Shown here in pieces: positions 9,915 through 20,826 of a stretch of 42,283 bases of DNA. Origin of the DNA: Hyphochytrium catenoides (taxonomy: Eukaryota; Sar; Hyphochytriomycetes; Hyphochytriales; Hyphochytriaceae); NCBI GenBank assembly GCA_900088475.1, contig FLMG01003767.1:1-42283 (forward strand), written 5' to 3'. The position numbers and the translations under genes were made by a program. The stretch's first letter is position 1. Each line of letters starts with the position of its first letter. Below the pieces are notes generated by a model that was given only the letters and a program-made list of their open reading frames with translations, was not told the DNA's origin and did no database searches.

Positions 9915-10558
9915 CCTACTAACACATCAGGTAAGATGCCTAATTATTACTAACAAGGCCCTGCTGCCATTCTGGATCCCGGTCTTGGTTATTAGTTCCT
10001 CGTGACTCTGTTATGCTCGCGTTTACTATTCCGTCAGGGCAGCTCGAAGAGAGACGAAAATGGAAACCAACAATGCCCACACTATTATTGTGAAACGAAA
10101 TTCGAAATGTATCCCACCACCACCATATCATTTGGAAGCGAAAATAAAAGCGAAGGCGACCACCCCCAATCTGATATGAAGGTCGAGAATGGAAAGGAAG
10201 GCCTCCCCCATCAGCGGAATTGGGAGCGGGATTTAAGAGTCTCGGGAGCGGCAGGATTGGACACGAGCCCAACAGCCGGAGGGAGAACCATGGCACCATA
10301 CAGATCATTTTACAATTTTCCCAAAAGACACAAGGAACAAATCAGAGTTTGGCTCCCGATCACCGAAGAGCTGGGGCAGAAGAATCATTGCTATGAGGGC
10401 CTCACTCACGGGTGCTTGAAGGATCATTGCTATGGCGTCCTCAGCTGGTAATGTCATCGTGCTCTTTCTACCGCTTCTCTGCTGCTTTCGGTGTTACTAG
10501 ATGTTGATAGTATCGTTGTGGATGTGCCAAGAAACCCTATCTTATGATCCATTGATTT
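9915..10558. other. Gene-poor stretch
   Basis: No supported gene. A 149-codon plus-strand frame (10002-10451) has no recognisable domain, no clear splice context and unremarkable composition. A short imperfect direct repeat containing ATCATTGCTATG occurs at about 10384 and 10426. Confidence 0.35.
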
Positions 10559-10560
10559 CA

Positions 10561-10854
10561 GACGCGCATAGAGTGGAGGAGGCTTCGCAGAGGAGGAGGC
10601 AGCATAGAACGTCAGGAAGTCGACAGCGTCTCCAAGATCGCCATCTAATCCAGCTGTAGTGGCTGTTTGTCGCGCATTCAGTGTGTCTATGTGGTCTTGA
10701 AGACGCTGTCGACGACTTCGATTTTAGACGCGCATGGAGAGGAGGAGGCATCGCAGAGGAGGCAACATAGAACGTCAGGAAGTCGTCGACAGCGTCTTCA
10801 AGACCACATAAACACACTGATTGCGCGACAGACAGCCACTACAGCTGGATTAGA
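10561..10854. repeat. Composite direct and inverted repeat (fold-back-like)
   Basis: A direct repeat, copies about 10561-10635 and 10727-10800, begins GACGCGCAT and shares GCATAGAACGTCAGGAAGTC or a close variant. Overlaid on it is a long inverted repeat: arm 10644-10719 and arm 10779-10854, 76 nt each with only a few mismatches, read inward to a 59-base spacer. The inner ends are GACGACTTC and GAAGTCGTC. The structure could fold into a near-perfect 76-bp hairpin. It may be a fold-back element, a non-autonomous transposon or the product of an inverted duplication. Confidence 0.85.
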
Positions 10855-10930
10855 CGGTGATGTGTCTAGTATGTAACCGTGGAGGAGAGGTTATATGACA
10901 AAGGTATGGAAGAACAGAGGGACAAGCTAA

Positions 10931-11796
10931 ATGTCGCTATGTTTTGAAACTCTGTGTCGTGTAGTGACACCAGAGGGCATTTCACTCTGCCAAAAGGAGC
11001 AAGTCACAAAGCGCGGCCTAGAGGCGCCTCTATTCCCAGGCAACACAATTTGGGCTCTGCCGGAGCCTGATCGGAATGTCCTGCGGACGGGCTTCAAAAC
11101 AGAACTGGAGGCTCGCGTTACCGCGGTCTCCAGCGCCTATAGAGCAGGGGGTGAAGCATTAAACCCCTATTTGCTCTGGGCCCTCCAAAATGGGAACCCG
11201 CGGGCCAATCTTTCGAAGGCCAACACGTTCCTACATCTGGTCCATATTTGCGGTGAGGAGGCTGAATATCTCCAAGGGGCTTATGCTGGGAGGGGTAGGC
11301 GAATGGAGCTCAGCGCGGAGTTCACAAGATTCGTGGTAAGTGTACTCTTGTATTGAGCGTTCTAACGGAAATTACTGATTTGTAGCATCGCTCAGTCTAT
11401 GCCATGTACCGTGTCTTTCAGCTACTCTCATATAATAGTCTAATATTGCCCGCCCATTCCTGCAATCCTCCTTAAGAATGCCCTTCGTGGGGACCGCGGG
11501 GTCTCCCACCGCGTTCTCCAGAAATTTGGAAAGAAGGTTTGGGGACACCAACTCTATCATCCAAGTTGGGTTACAGCTCCAAGCCAACTTCATGAACCAT
11601 CTAGCGGTATGTCTGCTATTACTGTTCATTGTGACGTTGTAACCCCTACCTCTATTTTTAGCTGAAGGTGGAGGATGACCCTACGATTTCATCCTTCATC
11701 GACTTTGGTACTCAGTCTCATATAACAAGAAATGGCATCCTGTGCTTTGCCTATAATGGGTGGCCCACTATTGATGTGGATCTTGGCTGTTGGTGA
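10931..11796 (+). CDS. Unrecognised protein, four-exon model
   Basis: A model with exons 10931-11335, 11386-11405, 11477-11606 and 11662-11796 gives one open frame of 229 residues. Introns are short (50, 71 and 55 nt) with GTAAGT, GTACCG and GTATGT donors and TAG/AAG/TAG acceptors, and all phases agree. The product starts MSLCFETLCRVVTPEGISLC and ends WPTIDVDLGCW. I recognise no domain. The second exon is only 20 nt and its neighbouring intron has weak signals, so that part is the least certain. Its position among transposon remnants leaves open that it belongs to a mobile element. Confidence 0.4.
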
Positions 11797-12011
11797 TCCC
11801 CCTTTTCTGTCAAACTTAGTGAATAGTTTATGTTCGAAAAGTTTCTAGTGCTTTTGAACTACGTATTATGATCACCACGAACCACTAGGAGCCTTTCCTC
11901 TTCCAGCGTCAGCTGGGCTACCTGCGCGAGTCCCTTCGGCATCATGGACTGAGTAAGCGGGCACTTCTGGCGGTCAGAAGGCAAATGAATAACTGGCCCG
12001 ACAAAGTGGCA

Positions 12012-12032
12012 CCCTAACCCTAACCCTAACCC
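12012..12032. repeat. Interstitial telomere-like repeat (CCCTAA)3.5
   Basis: Three full CCCTAA units plus CCC, i.e. TTAGGG on the minus strand. It is embedded in unique sequence, so it is not a chromosome end. Short arrays like this can be relics of telomere healing or capture, or chance. Confidence 0.85.
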
Positions 12033-12115
12033 GTCTGTGCAGGGTTAAGCAACCACTACCGTTTTGTCCTCGGTCACGCCGGCCCGCTAGCGCCACATAA
12101 TTAGAGCGCAGATAT

Positions 12116-12260
12116 CCGCTAACGGTCTAACCGCCCTCATTCTTCAATCATTCTGAATTCTGATGCCACAGAATGGGCGTTAGCGGTTCTTAGACGCTGA
12201 AAGGATGAGCTCCGACAACGCGTTAGCGGAAGCCTAACACTACCTTGGACGGCTTAGCGG
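12116..12260. promoter_or_regulatory. Cluster of a CGTTAGCGG word in both orientations
   Basis: CCGCTAACGG at 12116-12125, CGTTAGCGG at 12178-12186 and 12221-12229, and a related CTTAGCGG at 12253-12260. The same ten-base word CCGCTAACGG recurs at 40201 upstream of the RPAC1 gene. This could be a protein-binding word or a small repeat; no function is shown by the sequence. Confidence 0.3.
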
Positions 12261-13376
12261 CCAAGGAGTGGGCTCGGTCGAGGGGAAAAAGAGAAGAGAC
12301 AGAGGTGAGATGAGTGAGTGAGAGTGGCCGCAACAGACGAGGAAAGAGATAGAAGGCATGAACTGCAGAAGACAGCGTGCCCAGTAAACAGGAAACGGTG
12401 TACGGATTGCTGCGCACTAAAAGGCGGCCAGGCGCTAATAATAATGCCTAATAACTCTTCATAGGTGCTTTTTTCCCTGGTCGTGCCGTAGAACTACTAG
12501 GAGGTCCCGTGCTTGTCGTTCAAGCCAGTCTCTCTTCTCCTTCATCACTCTTTCTCCCTACAATAATCCTCAACCCTTCTTTCCCTAGAACTACTACTAC
12601 TACTACTGACACAGATAAAGCAGTTCTGAACAGAGAGAGTGCAGCCGTCACCTCCCTCTCTCTCTTTCTCCCTCTCTCTCTCTCTCTCTATCTTTCTCTC
12701 TCTCGTCTCGTCTCGTCAGTCCTTTGAGCCTTATTACTTGAGAACGAGGTCAGGATACGGAGGAGGAGAGGCACCTGAGAAAATCTAGGAGGGTTGATGG
12801 ACTTTCCCTACTAGTCCAAATCGAGTAAATAAAGTGCACACCACCCGGAGTAGACTTCAATACTCCTCATTTCTCTTCATCTTGGGGACTACGTCGTTCT
12901 CTCTCTTTCTCTCCTTCTTTCTCTCTCTCTTTCTCGATATAGAATATTATTATGGCACCCTCCCACAGCCTTAGCGACTCTCTGCTCCTTGGGCTCTCTT
13001 TCTCTCTCTCCCTTTCCTGTCCCAGCCAGCACCACGGTCAGTGGTTCTATGGGGACAAACCCCAGCAATCTCCTTCATGGATTGTACATCAGCCCAAATT
13101 TCTGAACGGCTCTTGCTGCTCGACCATTATTTGCCTTCCTTTTATGGTAAGTAAGGGATGAAAGAGCCAGAAGAAGGGGTATGGTGCGTACGACCGGAGA
13201 GAAGAAGTAAGAGGTTAGTGAGGAAGACAGGAGAGGAGTCTGCACCAATGCGACAGGCCGAGTGTTGTCAGTTCTAATGTGATCAGATGATGCTTCCCTG
13301 GGCTTTATCTGTGTCAAGGGTGCTTTGCTAACTAAGGTCAAGTACTCGATGCGTAATGTTTGTGCTCAGTTGGTCT

Positions 13377-13402
13377 ATTCTCTCCCTCTCTCTCTCTCTC
13401 CT

Positions 13403-13436
<34 letters not shown>

Positions 13437-13455
13437 GCTCTCGCTCTCTCTCTTC
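13377..13455 (+). repeat. CT microsatellite
   Basis: About 80 bases of CTCTCT with occasional C or G interruptions in the gene-poor island. Open frames through it encode only Ser-Leu or Arg-Glu repeats. Confidence 0.9.
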
Positions 13456-14167
13456 CCTTGTGTCTTTCCCCTCTATTGTTCCTTCTAGCTTCTGGCTCTA
13501 CTTTTTGCTCAATTCTTATCTCCTTTCCAATGCGCGCGACTGTCTCTTTTTTCCCTCTGCTATTTTTCGTCCTCGCTATCAGGCTCACAAGAAGGGAGAC
13601 TCTGACCCACAACTCAGAATGATTGCGTGGCTCTCTTAGTAATCGCGCATCTCCTTGTGTGTCACTCTTGCCCTTCATCCCACTCTGACTATGGTGATTC
13701 CAAGCTATCCCGCTTCGCATAGGAATCTCAGGTAGAAGGGGAAAAGTGTTTTTCACGGGAGAGCGGCTCTGAACTAGAGCGTCGACCGCGGCGGCCGCTA
13801 TCGAGACTCCAATGGCCCCCAGACAGCCATTCTAGTCTGAGGCCAGCCCTGCTGTAGATTGCTGGAGAGAGAGAGACTGAGCTCCCGAAAGCCCCCTCAC
13901 TCTCAGCGAAGTCTTTCCAGGCTGCTGTTTGTCGGCTGGTCCTACAAGATATCATCTCCTCTTTAGGCGAATCTATTCCTCACCATCAAGTGGAGGGTGA
14001 TCTCTGAGAACAAGGAGATAGGCATTGAACCCCCGACGAGCGTTGTCTCTCGCTCTCCCTCTTTTCCTCGCACTCACCGAAGCCCTAGCTTCAGTTCGTT
14101 CTCTCTGTCTTTGATTCTCTCCTGCCCACTTCTTCCAGACCGACAACGTCGAACTCATTAGCTAGCC

Positions 14168-15886
14168 ATGGCGGCCGACGGTGACGCCGACAGCCCCCGA
14201 CAGGAGGAGAAAGATAGTGCGGGCGGCTTGATAAACGATGGATCAAGGAGTGAGCCACCGGGCAACTCTACCCTTGCCTCTGTCGGAGGAGAAGACTTGC
14301 CCACCTCCAGCTTCGATTCTGCCCTTCTAGCAGACCGCTCGTCCACAGTAGCTCACTACCTCCAACTCCCAAGCAGACGGCACTACACCTCTTCGGGCGA
14401 AGGAGGGCCCACTGCCGCCCATTTGAACTACAGCGGGAGCAGCATCTCGGGCGATGAGGACGATTATGATATTGATATGTATATGGCAGAGGTCACGCCA
14501 ACAGCCTCCACAGAAGAAGCAGATGAGCTTCAGAGCATGGAGCTATCGAAGGAGAAGAAGTGGTTCCGGAAGAGCCGGAAGAGTAGCTTGAAGGCTGAAA
14601 GAGAGGCAATGGGTCTTGCTTCCTTGGACAAACTGACAGAGAAGAACCCGTCCGCTAGCCCCTGGAGGGCAAGATCATACATCGTCCTCTTGCTTATCAT
14701 TATTAGCTGTGCGCTTCTGCCTATCACTATGCTGGTCTGGTACATTCGCGATCTCTTAGTAGACCCGGAGTACTGGGTAGCAGTCACTGGGCAGATGGGA
14801 AGGGATCCGATGGTACAGAGAGCCGTTAGCATCGCTCTCTCTCAGCACATGGTCAAGGAGATCCCTGAAGGCGTAAGGACAAGTTTGGAGGCCAACGGTA
14901 CCTATGATGATGTTCTTTTCCTCATCAACTCCACGTCACGCAGCGTTGTGAACAGCACAGCCTTCCCTGAAGCCTTCGACAAGGCCAGCTTTGCCGCTCA
15001 TTCGGTCTTTGTCTTCGCTTCCACGGGAGAACAGTCGTCACCCGCGGTAGAAGCAGAGCCTGGGCAAGTCTATCTAAACCTTTCTTCTTTAGCGGTTCAG
15101 GTGCGGGACGACCTAAGCCAGGAAGGATATGCAGCAGTTGTGGGGCCAAACACCACGGAGCCTTTCTTGATTGTCATCATCAACTCGACGGCACTGGCGG
15201 CGAATCAAGGAATTGTGAGAGCTGTAACTTCCTTTTTAGCCTTAGGACTGCTTGTCATCGTCATGATGATGTTTATCTCTGCGATGTCCGTGGCTACGAA
15301 CAGGAGGCGGGCATTTGACTTCATCTGCGTGGGCATTGGAATCGGCGCCGTCTCTCTTGGCTTGGTGGCAATGATCTCCATGGAGTATGCCTATTCTGGA
15401 GACTCGACAGAGCTTGGGCCGGTAGTTTCCAAGCGCATTGAGTTCTATATGTGGTCACCGCTTTGTCAAAGGGCTCTGATAGTCTATGCTGTCTTTATTG
15501 GCGTCTACTTTGCCTTACGAATGGCATATGCGGTGAATGAAGCGAGGAATAGCAATGTGACGACCAGGAATAGATATAAAGCTCTTCGGAGGACGTTCTG
15601 GATCTGGGGCCCCGTATTCTTTATGAGCGTTGCGGGCTATGTCCTCTTGGTCTACGGCTTTGTCTTCCTTGGACGTAGCTACGCGTACAGGGATGAGGCC
15701 ATCCTTGTTCTCTCTCTCGCTGGGGGCCTGGCGCTGCTACTGATCATGGTGTCAATGGTGATGAGACATCACACGAAGCGTCAGCAGACAAAGGCAATAG
15801 AGGCGTCAGGTTTAGCTAGTTCCTCAAGGGCCGCAGATGGACAGCGCGTGAGAAAGCGTGATTCCCCAGAAGCAAGTCCAGCCTGA
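14168..15886 (+). CDS. Six-TM membrane protein with large glycosylatable extracytoplasmic loop
   Basis: Single exon, 572 residues, starting MAADGDADSPRQEEK. The N-terminal 165 residues are acidic and Ser-rich, presumably cytoplasmic. TM segments lie at about 168-190, 349-375, 384-408, 433-456, 476-501 and 510-532. The loop between TM1 and TM2 (about 190-348) has several N-glycosylation sequons (NGT, NST, NLS, NTT). The start of this loop, DPEYWVAVTGQMGRDPMVQR, and later AFPEAFDKASFAAHSV and VYLNLSSLAVQVRDDL, follow the order of conserved blocks I associate with integral membrane proteins of actinobacteria (tDrYV.TV..la.dP.VQ..., then W..anr.AH, then V.LDL..vv). That resemblance is from memory. 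Function unknown; likely plasma or endomembrane. Ends in a basic tail. Confidence 0.75.
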   Translation: MAADGDADSPRQEEKDSAGGLINDGSRSEPPGNSTLASVGGEDLPTSSFDSALLADRSSTVAHYLQLPSRRHYTSSGEGGPTAAHLNYSGSSISGDEDDYDIDMYMAEVTPTASTEEADELQSMELSKEKKWFRKSRKSSLKAEREAMGLASLDKLTEKNPSASPWRARSYIVLLLIIISCALLPITMLVWYIRDLLVDPEYWVAVTGQMGRDPMVQRAVSIALSQHMVKEIPEGVRTSLEANGTYDDVLFLINSTSRSVVNSTAFPEAFDKASFAAHSVFVFASTGEQSSPAVEAEPGQVYLNLSSLAVQVRDDLSQEGYAAVVGPNTTEPFLIVIINSTALAANQGIVRAVTSFLALGLLVIVMMMFISAMSVATNRRRAFDFICVGIGIGAVSLGLVAMISMEYAYSGDSTELGPVVSKRIEFYMWSPLCQRALIVYAVFIGVYFALRMAYAVNEARNSNVTTRNRYKALRRTFWIWGPVFFMSVAGYVLLVYGFVFLGRSYAYRDEAILVLSLAGGLALLLIMVSMVMRHHTKRQQTKAIEASGLASSSRAADGQRVRKRDSPEASPA

Positions 15887-18269
15887 GAAGTGAGGGACAG
15901 CACGACTGCCCCCATCGCCTACATCTTTTCAAGGACAACATAAGGGAGTATCTTCTGTCACGAAGGAGGACCCGTCAAGACTCATGGCTGTGAAGGCTAA
16001 GAAGTAGTAGAGACGCAACGACGGTACCAAAGGAGGCTGCGTTATCGCAAACAATCCTATTGTCACGACCTGCAGCGCCAACTTGTTCCAGCTGGCATTG
16101 CCCTCTGCCCTTCAACGATCCTGACTTCCAGCCTAGAAGCGAGGAGAATGCCCGGTCACTCGTCCGTCTTCAAGCGGAATGTCATACCCTTTAGCCTAGC
16201 AGCGTCCCAAGAACTGAGCAAAGAACAAAGGATATGAGATTAGGAAGTAGCTGGGTCTGTCATAGGCGACGATGTCATGAGAGATTCATCCTCTCAGAAG
16301 CGACCTGCTGCCTTCACTTGAGAGTTATAGACTAAGTATATTGACCGGCATGGATCTCAGACATCAAAGAGTGTGCCGTCCTCCTTAGACTCTTCTCGTT
16401 CTCTTTTGTCCCGTTCATAGCTCATTGAAGAAGTGAAGCCTGTAAGCTCGCGTCGCCTGTAAGCTCGCGTCGGTGCCTGTGAGCTCGGGCCGGTGCCTTA
16501 TGAGAGTGAGACCAAAGGTCACATGATGGCGGAGAGGCGCGAGACAAGGAGAGAGAGGAGCAGCAACAAGCTATGACATTGTTGGCCAGTAGCCGAGGGA
16601 TAGTATGTAAGGGACAGCTCCTCGTCCGCGGCACTGAGTGACGCATCCAGCGAGGTTCTTGGGAATGAAGAGCTAGAGGCAGATGCTGTCTGAGAGTTAG
16701 TTTAACAGTATCTTTTTCATAGGCCTCTTATAGACAATGGAGGATAAGAGCAACGAAGAGCCGCGCTGCCACCACCATCGTCGTGATGCCTGTCCTAGTT
16801 CCTCGGGCTCTCCCTCTTTGTCCAGCTCTGCTACTGTGCCAACTGTCACTAGAGCTTTGTCCACTTCAGCGCTTGTATCGACATCATTGGTGCTTCTTCT
16901 TCTGTGCACATCAGTGTCTCCTACCGAAGTGATGATAGGTCAGACACGTCGAGGAACCAGTCGTCAGGAGAGACGAGGAGGCCAACGAAGAGAAGGACGC
17001 TGGAGGAGAAGCGTCACCTCTGAGATGATGACGCTAACAATGATTGTAAGGATCCATGAAGGGAAGAGATGAAGAGAGGAAGATGGCTTAGAAGATGAAA
17101 GAGGACAACTCGTCTTCTTCTTCTTCTTCTTCTTCCTGTTGTGTCTCACATCAGCAGCAGCGTGAAGATGCAGACCCTTTCTCTTTGAGGGCTTCCTTGT
17201 ACCTCTTCGTCCCGCTAGACTGGTAATAAGATAGGAAAATAGAGACTCTTTCTTTCTTTCTTCTCTCTTTGTCTCTCGCGCTGTCTCTTATTTTCGTCGG
17301 TCATGGCCTACTTGAGAGTTGTACAAGTACGAGAATTTCCAGGAGCTGATACTTATACTTATGCCTGTAATACCATACAGCAACACAGCAACATATGTTA
17401 GTCGATTTACAAATAATTGCGTATTTCTTTTATTTTCCCAAGTTGAATTACTTACCTCAGGTTTACCGAGGTTAGGGGATGGATGGGTCATCTCCTTGCA
17501 CTGGAAGAGGAGCGAAGACGCTGCCCATCCATCCTGTGTTGTCATAGTCACGAGAGGTGGTCGATGTACTCTACCCACCCGCCCATGCAGTTGTGACTAC
17601 CCCGACTCCGTGATAGAAAGACAGCTAACCTTTCTTCTTCTTTGCATGTTGAGGTTCTACCCGGACTCTTACTCTCTCTCGGCAAATGATGCCAACAGTA
17701 ATAAAGACGAGTGTAGAACTAGGACCCTGTTCGCAGACATACTTATAAGGTAGCTTATTAGCGATAATCATCTCTCTACAGCAGAGCTCAGTTGAGAAAC
17801 GCAATCTACCGTGCAAGTGCTCTTTCCTTATTAGCAGTGACTAACGAGAGACACCTCTGTGCTACTCCTCAGCCCAAAGACTCAACAACTCTGTTCTCTA
17901 ACAACTTCTACATAGAAAGTTGACTCCACTTACAAAACAGTAGTAGAACTATGTGGTAGTATTCTCTACAGTAGATCAACTGAGAGGTTCAGCTGATATT
18001 CGGTATAAATGTTGGAATAGCGTACTGATGGTGGATAGAGAGTGCAGTTCTGGAATCTCCAAACCTAAGATGTGGCAGTGATGGACCCAAGCCAGTCCAG
18101 ATAAGGTGTGAGCCAGCGTGAAGTGGAGATGGAAAGGAGTAAGAGACAGAGGGAGTCGATAATACAGCTTTTGATCAGATATACGCTCCGATGAGGTATT
18201 AGTACAACGAGGAAGAGAGACATCAGAGATATAGCGTAGTTCTAAAGCTCTAAACTTCCCGAGACGGCT
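15887..18269. other. Intergenic stretch without a supported gene
   Basis: Frames at 16737-17072 and 17319-17753 are open but have no domain, no family resemblance and ordinary flanks. A three-copy 17-20 bp tandem repeat (unit like CCTGTAAGCTCGCGTCG) lies at about 16439-16500 and a short CTT run at about 17110-17135. Confidence 0.4.
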
Positions 18270-18313
18270 GTGTTCTCTCCCTCTCTCTCTCTCTCTTTCT
18301 CTCTCTCTGTCCT

Positions 18314-18356
<43 letters not shown>

Positions 18357-19120
18357 NNNNNNNNNNNNNNNNNNNNNNNNNNNNNNNNNNNNNNNNNNNN
18401 NNNNNNNNNNNNNNNNNNNNNNNNNNNNNNNNNNNNNNNNNNNNNNNNNNNNNNNNNNNNNNNNNNNNNNNNNNNNNNNNNNNNNNNNNNNNNNNNNNNN
18501 NNNNNNNNNNNNNNNNNNNNNNNNNNNNNNNNNNNNNNNNNNNNNNNNNNNNNNNNNNNNNNNNNNNNNNNNNNNNNNNNNNNNNNNNNNNNNNNNNNNN
18601 NNNNNNNNNNNNNNNNNNNNNNNNNNNNNNNNNNNNNNNNNNNNNNNNNNNNNNNNNNNNNNNNNNNNNNNNNNNNNNNNNNNNNNNNNNNNNNNNNNNN
18701 NNNNNNNNNNNNNNNNNNNNNNNNNNNNNNNNNNNNNNNNNNNNNNNNNNNNNNNNNNNNNNNNNNNNNNNNNNNNNNNNNNNNNNNNNNNNNNNNNNNN
18801 NNNNNNNNNNNNNNNNNNNNNNNNNNNNNNNNNNNNNNNNNNNNNNNNNNNNNNNNNNNNNNNNNNNNNNNNNNNNNNNNNNNNNNNNNNNNNNNNNNNN
18901 NNNNNNNNNNNNNNNNNNNNNNNNNNNNNNNNNNNNNNNNNNNNNNNNNNNNNNNNNNNNNNNNNNNNNNNNNNNNNNNNNNNNNNNNNNNNNNNNNNNN
19001 NNNNNNNNNNNNNNNNNNNNNNNNNNNNNNNNNNNNNNNNNNNNNNNNNNNNNNNNNNNNNNNNNNNNNNNNNNNNNNNNNNNNNNNNNNNNNNNNNNNN
19101 NNNNNNNNNNNNNNNNNNNN

Positions 19121-19180
<60 letters not shown>

Positions 19181-19215
19181 CCTTCTCCTCTCTCTCTCCT
19201 TCTCTCTCTCTCTCT
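18270..19215 (+). repeat. CT/CTAT microsatellite containing an assembly gap
   Basis: CT repeats run into a block of N at 18357-19120 and continue on the other side at 19121-19144, followed by about nine CTAT units (19142-19180) and more CT to 19215. The gap thus lies inside a simple repeat, and its true length is unknown. The Ser-Leu frame spanning it is meaningless. Confidence 0.97.
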
Positions 19216-19548
19216 GAATCCCTCACACACTCTTCCACCCTGCCACTGTGTCTCGTGCCCCTTCACCCTACAGAGATCCCAATTCCAGCATTCTTATTGC
19301 AGAGCTGAAGTGCAAAAGTTAGGACAGGGCGCTCGCGCCGCCGAGGAGATCCCGAAGTTCCGATCTCACTCTCTCCATCGCTCCTCCTTCACCAGCAGCT
19401 CATTGATTTCTCTCGTTGTCATTGGAGCTTCAGATCTCTATCATCGGCTGAGCTCATTGACACCACGGACAAAAGGAGACCGCGGCAAGATCTAAAAAGT
19501 CAGAGACATTGAGAGAAGCGTTGGACTATAAGCAACGGCGAAAGAACG

Positions 19549-20791
19549 ATGGTGATTCTATCACCTCGTCTCTTAGCATTTCTTTGCCTGTCGATGGCAG
19601 CTTTGCTGTCCATCAGAGCGCTAGCCCAGGCGGCGGACGAAGGTACCCCAGCGAAGCGATCAAAAAGAAAGAGAGATGTTGTCGAGGAGAAAAAGAAAGG
19701 GAGAGAGAGCTAGAGAACTAGAGCGAGCGTGTGGCACGAGAAGAGACGAGGATCACAATCAGAAAAAGGAGCAAGAGCGTGCGAGAGAGTGAGAGAGAGT
19801 GTGTGTGTGGAAGAGAGAGAGAGAGAGAGAGAGAGAGTGACAGGTGAAGGGATTAGGTCCACAATTTGAAAGTCGAGTATTTCCCTCTCTTTCACACACG
19901 TTTGGCACGGCCATCACTTCCATATCTCCTACCTTTGCTCTTTCTTCTCTGTCTCGCACTGACCTTCCCTTCTCCCTTTGTCTCTCCCTCTTCCGTGGCT
20001 CTCCCTCTGTAGGATTGCTTTACTGCACAGGGAAGATGGGCAGCTTGGCCACCACTTGCGCCAAGCTCTCTGTCAATCCTGAGGGGCTGGAGGAGTGCTG
20101 TGCCATTGCCGTAGAGCTGAACGAGCGCAACTGCTTTTGTTATCCAGAGATCACGACGAAGATGTCCGATGAAGAGAAAGAGCAGACTAAGATGCTTATC
20201 ACCGGGATGTGCAGTAGAGGAAAGTTTATCACGGGCGCAGAATGTCCAGCTGCGCTCAACAAGAGTCCAGCTGCTGAAGGAACCCCAACGAGTAGCACGT
20301 GAGACACTCTCAATCTCTTCGCTCCCTCCAAGGGAGAACTCCTCTTTCTGATCTCTGCAGTGCCAATCTTCTTGTCCCAAGTGGTCTCAGTTGTCTCGTT
20401 CTTCTGCTTACCGTCACTCTGCTTTCCTCTTTCTGTATGTCTCTCCTTCGCACTTCTCCCGTCTCCCTTATCTGTCGGCCTGACTCCGGGCTGTGCCATA
20501 GGCCACCGACTCCCCACGCTCCCGTCGTGGTATCTAACGGACAGTTGGGAGAGATCATTGCCAATCTCTCCCCTGAAGAAATACGGGAGCTTCTAGCTCT
20601 CTCGGCAGACCTGATGGACACGTTGAATAACATGATCTTTGGGGCGATGATTATCTACGGCATCTGTGTGCTCTGCTATGTTGCTGTTCTGGTCTACATG
20701 CGATGGAATAGGAACTCGGCACTACGTGGAGATTCAAGCGCAGCCAAGAAGGTCTGCAACATCCCCTTTTCTTCCTCTTTTCCTTCCTCCA

Positions 20792-20826
<35 letters not shown>

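Larger units (their letters stand above)
11797..14167. other. Gene-poor stretch with telomere-like motif and CT tracts
   Basis: No gene supported. Holds the interstitial telomere motif (12012-12032), a cluster of CGTTAGCGG-type words (12116-12260), and CT runs near 12652-12710, 12895-12935 and 13377-13455. Open frames here are either Ser/Leu repeats or lack any recognisable feature. The last few hundred bases before 14168 should contain the promoter and 5' UTR of the membrane-protein gene. Confidence 0.5.

Noticed and set aside
10002-10451. 149-codon plus-strand frame
   Set aside because: No recognisable features and located among repeats.
13728-13955. Minus-strand frame and a SalI/SacII/NotI-like run near 13780-13800
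   Set aside because: Considered a vector polylinker, but flanking sequence is ordinary genomic and another GC-rich NotI-like patch occurs at about 3335; coincidence is more likely.
17319-17753. 144-codon plus-strand frame
   Set aside because: No domain, no signal peptide, no splice partners; not distinguishable from chance.
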